64,000 nucleotides of DNA, taken from the NCBI GenBank assembly GCA_039545355.1, contig BCJJ01000008.1, positions 1,661,004 through 1,725,003 of the forward strand, written 5' to 3'. Below are positions 34,192-43,825 of the stretch, piece by piece. Position 1 is the stretch's first letter; each line of letters starts with the position of its first letter. The position numbers and the translations under genes were made by a program. This DNA is from Trichosporon coremiiforme (Eukaryota; Basidiomycota; Tremellomycetes; Trichosporonales; Trichosporonaceae). Under the pieces are notes generated by a model that saw only the letters and a list, made by a program, of their open reading frames with translations, did not search any database and was not told the DNA's origin.

Positions 34192-34800
34192 TTAGGCGAC
34201 GTTAGGAAACGTTAGGATGGGGCAGCGGCTATACAGTAGCGTTCTGTGATACGTAGACGTGACTAAGATGTACATGAAGCAGTGGCTAGTGGCTACATAA
34301 AATTCGAACTGAAATCGTACAACAAAGTAACACTCGCTGGTCGGTCTGGTCGCAGAGACCGAAACCGCCTCGTTCCAGCTCGGTCCCGTGGTCCATCCAT
34401 GTAATGAGACTTGCCGGCCCTGCATGTCCCAGCCGGCGATCAGGCTGGGGGGCTGTTCGACCTCATCATCCAAGCTGTCCAGAGGGTGATCGCAATAGCA
34501 GCCCACCCGGTTCCTGACCTCGCGACAGCGGCATGATGCGCACGGTGAGGCGCTTGCCACGCTTGAGGGGCTCTAGTGCTTCGAAGCGGTCCACACCGTC
34601 GGCAATGATGGCCGAATAGTTGACGAGTGTGACACGCGCCTTCCAGCTGGCGATACCGGACGCAAGGTCGCCCCAGAAAGCCGGCAGCATGACTGTTGCT
34701 GTTCACAGTTGAGTTCGGTCGGACCTGGATATAATGTCCAAAGCTTTCCATATCGGCGCTGTAGGCGTTTTTGCCTGAACTCGTAATGCTTGCGCACGTC
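34192..34800 (-). pseudogene. Coding-like remnant, N-terminally cut at an AT-rich block
   Basis: On the minus strand a stretch reads like protein in three consecutive pieces. First KHYEFRQKRLQRRYGKLW near 34790-34735. After a possible 32-nt intron (34731-34700), VMLPAFWGDLASGIASWKA followed by VNYSAIIADGVDRFEALEPL and LTVRIMPLSR (34699-34515). Then, in another frame, DHPLDSLDDEVEQPP to WDMQGRQVSLHGWT. The middle piece has the GC-rich third positions of real genes here; the last frame change has no good intron. There is no start codon: coding character stops at about 34800, exactly where AT-rich sequence begins. I do not recognise the family. Read as a broken gene; a multi-exon gene with an exon I missed is possible. 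Confidence 0.4.
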
Positions 34801-35460
34801 TCTTAACTTTGGTAGTTGAGAGCCCTCTGTTCGAACTAGTGCTAGCGCGGTTTAGCCCAGTTTGGTCTCAACCTCTGACACGTAATATTAGGGGGGCTTT
34901 TTGCTTCCGAGACAGGATGGTGTTGGAATTAGCATATAAGCGGTCCAGCAGCCTAATAGTAATTAATTCCCGTTTTTCCATATCCCAACAGATGGGGCGA
35001 GCCCAAAAACAGGCAAACACCCCAGGGGATTAGCTTAATTGTAAGTTGCCCTTGAACGTTTTCGTTTGAAAGCGCTGACTGGTTCCACAGTTTCATTCAC
35101 TGTTCGAATCTTCGTCAACGCTCTCAACTTAAACTTCAAGTCTTCAATTACCAATGTCCTCCCTGTTAAGGAAATACTTCCGGCTGCCCTCGTGGGTCCC
35201 CGGGCGTCGGCCGAAGCCGGCTCCCCCGGTCCCGAGGCAGCTCCCGCGGATCATTTATCTGATCCCGCCCCACATCGTCATCACCCCTCCGGATGATGAC
35301 TAAAGTCGGGGGCCCAAAAAGAAATATGATTACGCACCAACACTAATAAGCGCCAAAGCGCTGCCCGGCCCCCGATATAGCAACAATGTAATAAGATACC
35401 CTAATATGAATCGGTTGTATGAAGGTTTTCCCCCGGCTGGACCGGGGCGAGTCTTTTGCT
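34801..35460. other. AT-rich, insertion-like block with a 49-codon ORF
   Basis: Composition differs from the rest of the window: AT-rich stretches alternate with GC-rich hairpin-like ones. At 34921 it reads TGTTGGAATTAGC followed by CATATAAG, which resembles the start and TATA box of an LTR. A Pro-rich ORF runs 35154-35303 (plus; 49 aa, begins MSSLLRKYFRLPSW, ends in DDD). GC-rich inverted segments lie at 35190-35260 and 35430-35455. No reverse transcriptase, integrase or transposase is visible, and I cannot define both ends. It could be a solo LTR or its relic, organelle-derived DNA, or simply unusual intergenic sequence. Confidence 0.35.
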
Positions 35461-36239
35461 ACACATTGCACTGATGCATGATGAATGTGCGGATGGTATG
35501 AATGTATGCATAGACGAGTCAGGACGGCCATGCAAAAGTCTTATGCATGCACTGTCGCAGATGCGTGTGCTACATGGGGGTGTACAGTTAACTGGGTTGC
35601 CAAGAGTATCAGCAGATCATCTCAGCAGTCCACACGCTGTGCTTGTTGCACCTTCTGTGGAGTGTACTGCATACAGTCCTATGTAGATGCATAATTAGTA
35701 CTGGAATCTCAAGTTTTGCGTTGAATGTATGCATGGCCAGTACGCGAGCTGCCTTCACGCACAGAAAGGTCGAGTGGCACCCAGTGTCTCGTGAGTGGCA
35801 ACTGTACGCTTGGTAAGAGTTGCACAAGTCACCACCAGCTGCCACGTATGCATGAGATCAACCTCGTTGCAGGGTCGCATGCAGTTATTTATCCGCTACG
35901 TTAGTGCGTGCTTCGTCCTGGTCTACGCCGACGCGTCCCATGCCGACCACTGCCAGTTGATTACCATCCTACACATCCGCCCGACGGTCATGATGTCGAC
36001 CGTGACGGGGACGGCGACTGGTGGGTCGCTCTCGGCAAGAGCAGACTGGGCCGTTACATTAGCATCCATCGCTGCACCAACAAGTCGAAACGGTCGCGGT
36101 TCTAACAGCAGAAACAGAAACCTAGTGCTCACCGCTTCCAACGTGTCCATGATCAGACGGTTAGTCACCCGAAGCCATTCTGGCCAAGTCCTGAGACGGC
36201 GTGGAGGCAAGTGAGGAGCGCGCGCCCGTCGATCTGCGC
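35461..36239. other. Intergenic, ATGCAT-rich
   Basis: No supported gene. Five or six ATGCAT hexamers lie between 35470 and 35860. The region 35900-36239 lies just 3' of the doubtful minus-strand gene. Confidence 0.45.
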
Positions 36240-36784
36240 TCATTCGTCGCCGCAAGCTACTGTATCTGGAAAAAAGTCATCCTGCTTGGGCATCTCGGTA
36301 TCGGCCATGACGGCGCAGCGCAGTCGGATGCGTCGTTGGGTGATTCCGTGCTGTCAGCGTAGGTAGGAGTGTCGAGCGTGTGCAGGATCACCTTGACCTC
36401 GATAGGTTGTTTGGCGAGAGACCACAAAACGTCGTCGCCACAGAGTGTCTCGGTGGCACAGAGGGTCGAGGGACCCGTCGATGTAGACCGGGCAGAGCCG
36501 TCACTGGATCCGGAAACAACGCGCAAGCTCATATTGACACGTCGGCGGTGGTTTTGACAAAAGAGTAAAGGACGATCAATACTTTGACAATGGTAACAAC
36601 AAGCTGGGTGGCAAAGCATCAACAGGTCCGCCACTCGCATGACTGAAACGGACAAGTGGTCGTAAGGATCAGACGTCGGTGCCAAACACGGAGTGAGATG
36701 CCCATCCCAAGAACTGAGGGACATGATGCTTGCTTGCCGAGGGCGAGTCGGGACGCTGGTAGCGTCAGTCGCTAGTAAATACAT
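36240..36784 (-). CDS. Hypothetical two-exon gene, doubtful
   Basis: Model: exon 1 36784..36392, intron 36391..36351 (41 nt, GTGATC donor, ACGCTGACAG end), exon 2 36350..36240; 167 aa. Splicing switches from a frame reading RVADLLMLCHPACCYHCQSI and DDVLWSLAKQPIEVK to one reading TQRRIRLRCAVMADTEMPKQ and ends at TGA. Both sides look protein-like and the intron fits the local style, which is the main support. Weak points: codon bias is poorer than in neighbours, Cys content is high, and the start could be at 36784, 36724 or 36532. It may be the 3' part of a larger or decaying gene whose 5' part lies at 36800-37000. No family recognised. The following 455 bp (36785-37239) contain no other gene. 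Confidence 0.35.
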
Positions 36785-37239
36785 CTGTTGAAGCTACACA
36801 ATGGCGGGCGCACAGAAGGCCTACTTTCAGAAACAAACCGCTCTCGCGCCGAAGGATCGCAGTCAGCCTGAGGCGGCCGTTACTCTTCTTCCTCGCTGTC
36901 AGATCCACAGGATGGTCTCGAGGACCGGGGTGCAATTGGTATCTGTCGTCATGGTTGAGATGTGAGTGAGGAGATACCGTCAGTCGCGTTTCAAGCACGG
37001 TCCCATATCTCGGCGGCAGACGCTAGCTAATGGCTAGCAGACCGCTAAAGACGCGGCTATCGTGAGAAGAGCAGAGTGGAAAGCGATTGCCACAGCAGAT
37101 TGAGGCTGAAACAGGGATTGTCGGAGCAAGCCGTCAGTGCGAGCCGGGTATGACGTCGTGCCTCCGTCTGTCGCAACAATCTTATCTTCCCATCATCGAC
37201 AACATCTCTAACACAGTGACGACGCTCCGCAAGTACAAG

Positions 37240-38467
37240 ATGGTCGCAGGTCTGCTGGCAGACGTGCTCCGGGAAGCGGGCTTTGACCCGTCCACGCTCT
37301 CGCAGCAGGGCAACGTCATCGACACGCCCAGCGGGCCCCTGTTCGGCAAGACGGCACGGGGTTCCTCAGCAGCACAGGTGAGGGGCGAAGCGGCCTCGCT
37401 CGCTGCCATGCGTCTAACGGCACCCGAGGGCCTGGTCCCAAGATGCTGGAGCAAGAGCAAAGATGGACAGACGGCAATGGCGTGCGAGTACGCCCGTGGA
37501 GGAGGAGATCGACGCATGAAAGAGCTCGGCGAGAGAGTGGCCAGGATGCACTCTGTGCCGCAGGATCATGGGTGAGCACAGCTAGCTCGAGGGGCTTGAA
37601 CAGCTGATGACAGACCCGAAGGCTGCGACTACGCATACACTGGCAAGTTCGGGTTCGGCGTGCCGACACACTGCGGCGCGACCGAGCAGGACAACACGTG
37701 GGACGGCGACTGGGGACGCTTCTTCGCTGATCGGCGCTTGGGCGATCTCGTGCGCCGACTGGGAGATCCAGCAATCACGAAGGAGTGGGAGAAGCTCAAG
37801 GAGAAGTGAGTCAACGTGCGGTCCTCTCTGGCCCATCGTCGCTCGCACGCCCTTCGTTCTTGCTCCGCTGACACGCAGAGCCGTCCCCCTCCTTCTGAAC
37901 GATTTCAACCCACCAGCTAAGCCTGTCCCGCTACACGGCGACCTGTGGGCGGGTAATGTGTGTCATACCTCCAACGGCGGGGTCATCTTCGATCCGGCGG
38001 GGTACTACGGACATGGCGAAGCGGATCTCGGTATCGCGAGGATGTTCGGGGGTGAGTTGGTCGCCGCTGACTCCGCAGGCTGCAAAGCCAAGAGCTGAGA
38101 GCCACGGCCGCCTACTCTCCACAAGGAGCCTACCCTCAGACTTGCTCAGCTCTGTCACCTTTCCAAGGCCATAGGTCTGAGGAAGAGGCTGGACCAAGTG
38201 GAGCAGCAAGACGCAGCTTTGTTGGTGGTGGTTAGCTGATCTCAGGCTTCGGAAAGGACTTCTTCGACGCGTACCACTCGATCAACCCGAGATCACAGCC
38301 GTACTACGGCGAGCGGCAGAGACTGTACGAGCTGTACCACCATCTGAACGTGAGCTCATCCTTGGCGTCCACGTAGCTAACAGCAGCACGCGCTCATGTT
38401 TGGCGGTTACAGGCAGGGCGCTCTGGGTATCATGCGGGAGCTGTCAGCATGGGCGGAGAGCGTCTAG
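37240..38467 (+). CDS. Fructosamine/ketosamine-3-kinase family protein
   Basis: Kinase-like enzyme that phosphorylates sugar-protein adducts (ketosamines) so that they break down, i.e. protein deglycation. Exons 37240..37571, 37614..37805, 37879..38051, 38246..38349 and 38387..38467; 293 aa, the usual family length. Motifs: [15 protein letters not shown] and [14 protein letters not shown] (family blocks), [12 protein letters not shown] (catalytic loop, D and N), [18 protein letters not shown] (metal-binding Asp), [18 protein letters not shown] after splicing, and [17 protein letters not shown] at the end. The start [14 protein letters not shown] was chosen because upstream in-frame sequence is not family-like. 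The 194-nt intron 4 is long for this genome; a nearer CAG at 38080 would break the conserved MFGGFG join. Confidence 0.88.
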
Positions 38468-38725
38468 CCACGCATGTTAGATGTACACCACGACTAGTTG
38501 TAGGATCGAGAATGCATGCAGGCATGCAGTTGTATGGACTGTACGATATCTCGCACCGAAACCCATGAGCGTTACCGGCCCCACGGCACCGGCGGCCCAG
38601 GGCCGAGTGTAATCGGAAACGTGGGCGCGTGTTTGTCCCCAAGACCACTGACTTTATTTTGCTTCTCCCTGACGTCTCTTGTTATTGCATCACTCTCACA
38701 CTCGTTCAACTCCATCCACACAACG

Positions 38726-40079
38726 ATGGCGTCCAAGTCCAAGTCAGCCAGGTCCGGCAAGCCTGCGCGCCCGGGTGAGTTGCGATCCGCAGGCGCGCAC
38801 AGCTCGCGCATGCGGCATGGCTTAAAGAAGGCGACGTGCTGACGCTTCTTCCGGTGTTCATCTAACCGTTTCCAACCCCTTTCGCTCGTTATGTCCTCGA
38901 CCCCGCCTGGCCCCTCCTTGCCTTCCAATGGCTCCCACACTCACTCGCGCAAACGCTTCTCCTTCGACGGCCTGCCATGGGTGACGCTGACCACGTCGCA
39001 CACCTCGGAAACGCGCTGCCTCTATACGCCTCCTTCGAAACGCAAAGCCCACCCGCTCGTGAAGGGCTATCTGCTCGCGTTCAACGCGCTCTCGGCCGCC
39101 GCGTGGGGATACCTGCTGTACCTGACGCTGTGGTTCATCTTCACGCCGCGCACTGCGCTCGAGACGGCGTCCAACCCGCGCATTACGGTGCTCGGCCAGG
39201 GCGCGCACGGCACACCGCCCCTCAGTTGGCTCGCCAGGCTCGGTGACCACCTCTCTGGCGCGTATGACTTCCACGGCCTCGGCGAGGCGACCAAGTACGT
39301 CCAGACCCTCGCCGTCATGGAGGTCGTCCATGCCGCTATTGGCATTGTCCGCTCCCCCGTCGGCACCGTTCTGAGCCAGGTCGCGAGCCGCCTCTGGGCC
39401 GTCTGGGGCGTGGTTGAGATGTGCCCAAGTGTGAGTATCAAGAGTTCGGGCGTTGTGTGATGTGATTCCCGATGGAATGTGCGGAGACCTCTCGAGGCAG
39501 TCGAGTCTGCGTCGATCGCTCTCATGGCTCGCTGAGCGTGCGTCTTGCGTCTCTAGCCAGCTCGCTCCGCTCGCTCTCGCTCGCCGCTAACGCCAGACGC
39601 ACAAGAATCCCCTCTTCGCGACGATGCTCCTCGCCTGGTCTCTGACCGAAGTCGTCCGCTACCCCTTCTACTTCCTCGCCCTGCTCGGCATCGACCTGTA
39701 CGCGATCAACTGGCTGCGGTACACGCTCTTCCTCGTGCTCTACCCCCTCGGTGCCGGCTCCGAGGCGTTCCTGTCCTTCTCCACCCTCCCGCCGCTCGAC
39801 ACGCTGCCCTACATCCCGCGCGTGCTCGAGGCCGCGCACGACCTCTTCTCCAAGCTCCCCTCCAAGTTTGTCCAGAGCGGCGTCGGACGCAGCATGGTGT
39901 GGCAGATGGCTCGTGCGCGCGCCGCCGTCCAGACCGGCGGACGCTGGACCACGATCGAGGTCGTTCGACTGGTTCTGTTCTTCGTCTGGTGGCCCGCCCT
40001 CTACGTCCTCTACACGTACATGCTCAAGCAGAGGAAGAAGTTCTTCGCCAAGAACAAGCCCAAGACCAAGACTCTGTAG
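38726..40079 (+). CDS. PHS1: Very-long-chain 3-hydroxyacyl-CoA dehydratase (Phs1/HACD)
   Basis: ER-membrane enzyme for the third step of very-long-chain fatty-acid elongation, feeding ceramide synthesis. Favoured exons 38726..38774, 39048..39430 and 39597..40079 (304 aa). Multi-pass: VKGYLLAFNALSAAAWGYLL, AVMEVVHAAIGIV, FATMLLAWSLTEVVRYPFYF (with the Tyr/Glu pair of the family active site), LRYTLFLVLYPLGAGSEAF and VRLVLFFVWWPALYVLYTYM. It ends in a Lys-rich tail (KKFFAKNKPKTKTL) like an ER-retention dilysine region. The N terminus is ambiguous: a basic 16-residue exon with a perfect GTGAGT donor joins in phase at 39048, but an unspliced start at 38891 gives 340 aa with a plausible but unusual leader. 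The intron before THKNPLF is 166 nt and ends CGCTAACGCCAG. Confidence 0.88.
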
Positions 40080-40447
40080 GCTGTTTAGTGTTGGCTGCAC
40101 TTGTCTCTCCTCATGCAACAAATGATTCTGGCAGTGTGGACTGCCAAGGTTGAAGCTAGTCGGTATCCATGCGTCTGTGTCTAAGAAATGTTCTATGCCG
40201 CGTCCTCTGAGTCCTCTGCGCTCGCCGCAGAATGTCCAGTATCCATGCTATGCCATCCTCCTCACTCTCACTCTCATTCTCACTCTCGCCATGTATGCGA
40301 GCAAAAGACTCCCCTTAGGTCGTGAAACTGTCGTCAGCTACGTCGGTCCCATTCAAGCTGCATCGCGCGCCCCGCCGGTCCGCCAGCGGGCCAGGTTCCA
40401 AGCGGAAGGCCGCTCGGACTCGCCCCTGCGCTCGCTCCGCTCGCTAC

Positions 40448-42414
40448 TCACACACCAAGAATCTTGAATGGCGTCGCGGGGCCACCAGGCTCGCCGTCGA
40501 GCACGCACTCGACAAAGTGGGAGCCCTTGGCGACGTTGATGTCGATGACCGTGAGGCTGGGGAGTCAGCTTGCGCACTGCCCGGCAATACTCACGTGGCA
40601 ATCTCCTCCTCGACCTCTGCGTTTCCATGAATCGTCTTTGCGCCGGCGACGTTGTCGTCGACGTGGCACTTGACGATCGCCTCGTGTTTTGTGCTGCCCA
40701 GGGGGGACTGGAGGTAGTACACGCCTACGTCGCCTGAACCGATTTTCACGGGGATACGAAGACGGCTGCCAGGCTGCTCGGCGTACCAGTGGAACCTGTC
40801 GTCCTTGTTCTTGGGCGTGTGCTGGCGCCAGCCTGATCCGTAGAAGACAGAAGGCGGGAGCGGGGACACGAGGTCAGCGGCACTGACGCAGTACGGCTCG
40901 GTTTCGCGGAAGGCGTCGAGGGCCGAGGGGCGGTCGTGGATTCGCATCCTCGGGACGGCGGCTACGCTCGTCATTTCGCCCGACACGGCGCCGTCCTCTG
41001 CCTTCTGTCCGGGCACTTGGTTCGGACGCAGCCCCAGGCCACCCAGGGGCACGGGGGCGCCGGCTGCCTTGCCGCCCGCCGCTCCGGGATCCGCATGCAG
41101 AGCGCGCGGGTTCACGGCAAAAGTGGTGCCCATGTGTGTCCCCCACGCGGTGCAGATCTCGCTCATGAAGTAGCTGATCAGCACGTCGGCCATGAGGTCG
41201 TGGCCCTCGTGGTTCGCGTGCTGGGAGTCGTGGTACAGGTCGCTGAGCGCACCGAGGGGGTTCTCGAGGTACTGGTCGTAGAGGACACCCTTGGCGGAGA
41301 TGTGGGGCAGATCGTAGAACTGCGCGACCGCGTTGTGCAGCAGTTCAGGGCCTGCGAAACCGTACTGCGCCTGCGCCTGTGGGGAGAAGTGGCCGAGGAT
41401 GATGACGGCCGGCTGCTCGGGACGCGTCAGCACCGAACGCACAAGCTGCTCAAAGTACGCGAGCCAGTCGCGGTCGTTCGGGTCCGACCCGTCGAATTCG
41501 AGAATCACAATGTCCGCAGTGTCCGGCAGGTGGTGCGCGGCGCAGTATGCGTAGTAAGCTGAATCGGTGCGCTTCACCGCGCCGTTGGTCAGCTCGTTGT
41601 GCGGGTTCGGAAACACAGAGTTCCACCAGTGATACAGGCGCGCGGGGTAGCAGGTCGGTCCGACAGGATCGTCCCCGGCACCATGGCACGCCGACACTGA
41701 ACCGCCCAGCACACTGATCGTGACGGGGAGTCCCTGCATGGCCTTGTTCAGCACGCGCTGCACCCGCGCCCCAGTGCCGAGGTGCAGGCGCGAGCGGAGG
41801 AGCTCAAACTGGCCCCTGCGGGCTGCAACGGCGTCGCCGGGTCCGAACACGGGGCAGAACTCGAACGGCGCAGGGTCCACGTGCGAGTTGTTGATGTAGT
41901 TGCGCGGCTCGAGGGTCGAGACGTCGACCTCGACGGTTCGTGGGCGGTCTGGAGTTAGCTGGGTTGCCGGAGAGCAGCGATGCAGCTGCGACATAAGAGG
42001 GCTAGTTCATGGAGGACACCAATCTCCCAATGGGCAACCGCGGATCACCTCTCCATGCCATCATTTACACTCACGAGCAACCAGCTTCGCCAGCAGAATC
42101 ACGCCAAGCACAGCAGCAATGACGATCCACGCCTTCTGGCCCGGCACGAATCGGTTCTTCTTCCTGAGCTTGTCGTATGGCTCTTCATCTTGTCCTTTTC
42201 CAGCAGCCGAGCCATTCCCAGCTCCGGCACCATTGCCGTTAGCAGCGACGCCGCGGGCCGTCAGTCGGGGCAAGGACTCGTTACGCGCGTGCTTGTGAAT
42301 GTTGCGCGAGCCCTCCCCCTCGAGTGGGTCAGCGTAGTGCGCGGCCGGCGTGTCGGGCTGAGGCGGGCCGGGGGCGGGGGCGGAGGGCGTGTGCATGCGG
42401 GGGCGGAGAGACAT
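40448..42414 (-). CDS. SGNH/GDSL-hydrolase-like type II membrane protein
   Basis: Predicted lumenal or extracellular hydrolase-fold protein anchored by one N-terminal helix; substrate unknown, possibly acyl groups on glycans (inference). Exons 42414..42075, 41948..40595 and 40556..40448; introns 126 and 38 nt; 600 aa. Residues 1-92 are cytosolic and Pro/Gly-rich; AWIVIAAVLGVILLAKLVA is the membrane segment. The core holds VTISVLGGSVSACHGAG (block I, GGS in place of GDS), DIVILEFDGSDPND (block with D/E), VIILGHFSPQ, and HDSQHANHEGHDLMADVL (D-x-x-H block V). The C-terminal third is beta-rich (FHWYAEQPGSRLRIPV, YYLQSPLG, GSHFVECVLDGE). Similar proteins are common in Tremellomycetes. An intron-like sequence directly follows the stop codon. 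Confidence 0.72.
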
Positions 42415-42751
42415 CGTGAAGCAGCGTGAGTGGGCGGAGCGAACGTAGCAAACGAGTCTTGACTTGTTCGCTAGTAGCCACTGGTGAGACGGAGGGGAAG
42501 GGTGGGAAGGAAGGTCGAGGTTAGTCGGCAGGCGAGGGGGGGCGGGGCGCGTTGCGGTCCGAGGTGCGCCCGTTCGTTCAGACGGAGGGTTTGAACTATG
42601 CAGTCGGCGGTCGGTGTCGGCCTGGTTACGTTAATGTATCCAGGACCGAGTGAGTCGTCGCTGTTTTGGGGGATGAACAAGTGTGATGATAGATGACGAG
42701 TGATGGTTGAGTGGTGGGTGAGGTGGAACTTTTAGGGACGGGTGGATGGAT

Positions 42752-42771
42752 GGGTGGGTGGGTGGGTGGGT
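42752..42771. repeat. GGGT tetranucleotide microsatellite
   Basis: Five GGGT units preceded by GGAT units. The G-rich strand could in principle fold as a G-quadruplex. Confidence 0.8.
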
Positions 42772-43167
42772 GAGTGTGATCGGCGTCGGCAGCGTGCGTG
42801 GCTTGGGTGAATTCAATGTTGCACTGTCGGGCCGGTCCTTGTTTTGACGACAGCGTGCGATGCGATGCAGCGAGCAGCGAGCAGCGTCAGTCGTCGCTTC
42901 GTCGCTTTGTCATTCACTTTGCCTGGCGGTTGGCGTTCGTGCAAGGGAGGGTGGTTGTGAGGAGAAAGATCAGCCTTCCTCGCTCTTTGCCTACAGCAAG
43001 CAGAAGAAACCTCTTGAAACAAAAGTTGGCTGGCAGCTCGATCTCTCTCTCGACTCTTTCTTCCACCCACCCTGGATGACAGGGCTGCCGCGAATATAAT
43101 GAATGCATCACGTTTCAACTCGAGTGCAAGTACAAGCTTTGCTTTAAACTCACAAAGACGTATACGT

Positions 43168-43189
43168 ACATACATACATACATACATAC
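43168..43189. repeat. CATA tetranucleotide microsatellite
   Basis: Five to six tandem ACAT/CATA units. No function evident. Confidence 0.8.
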
Positions 43190-43825
43190 GTTGCTGCTAT
43201 CCCCGATTCCGGGCCGCCCAGTATCCCAGTATCCCTCTGCACTCCCTCGCACATGCTCGTATGCATTCATATCTGGTTGCAAGCACCCCCCGTACTCTGA
43301 TCGTATCACAGACACCTTTCAGGACACGGCACGAAATCCCACACGCTGGCACTCTCCCGCCGGGAACGAGGGAACGAGGGCCCTGCCCTGCCGTCCTCGT
43401 GCTGTCTGCTCCGCGGCGTCGCACTATTCCCTTCCCTCCCCTCCCCTCCCCCTCCGCCTCCCACGTCCCCTCATCTGCAACGCTACGTCCAAGTCCCAAC
43501 ATTCCCTCATTCCCATTGGGCCGTACTCCATCGAGCAATGGATCCATCAGATGAGCCATGCTTCAGCTGGCCTCGGCCTCATGCACGAGATCCACCGCTG
43601 CAAACGCACGCGCACAACCACAACGCTGCGTACTCCACTGCGACTCCAGCAGACAGCCTTGGCGTGGCTGGTCCTCGCCCAAGCATTGATTGCACAAGAT
43701 TGACATGGTGTACAACATAGATACAACAAGAGCCCGCCCTCCGGTTGGACTCAAGATACTCGCTGCGCGCTCGCGGCGGCGCAGTCGAGTCATCACTCGG
43801 ACATCAGCTGCAGTAGATCACTTCA

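Larger units (their letters stand above)
42415..43825. other. Intergenic with microsatellites
   Basis: No supported gene. The SGNH-gene promoter is presumably at 42415-42800. Contains a GGGT run at 42752-42771 and a CATA run at 43168-43189. Confidence 0.5.

Noticed and set aside
35030..35110. Mitochondrial-type tRNA suggested by GGGGATTAGCTTAATTG
   Set aside because: No matching acceptor 3' strand, T arm or anticodon arm could be folded; kept only as a hint within the anomalous block.
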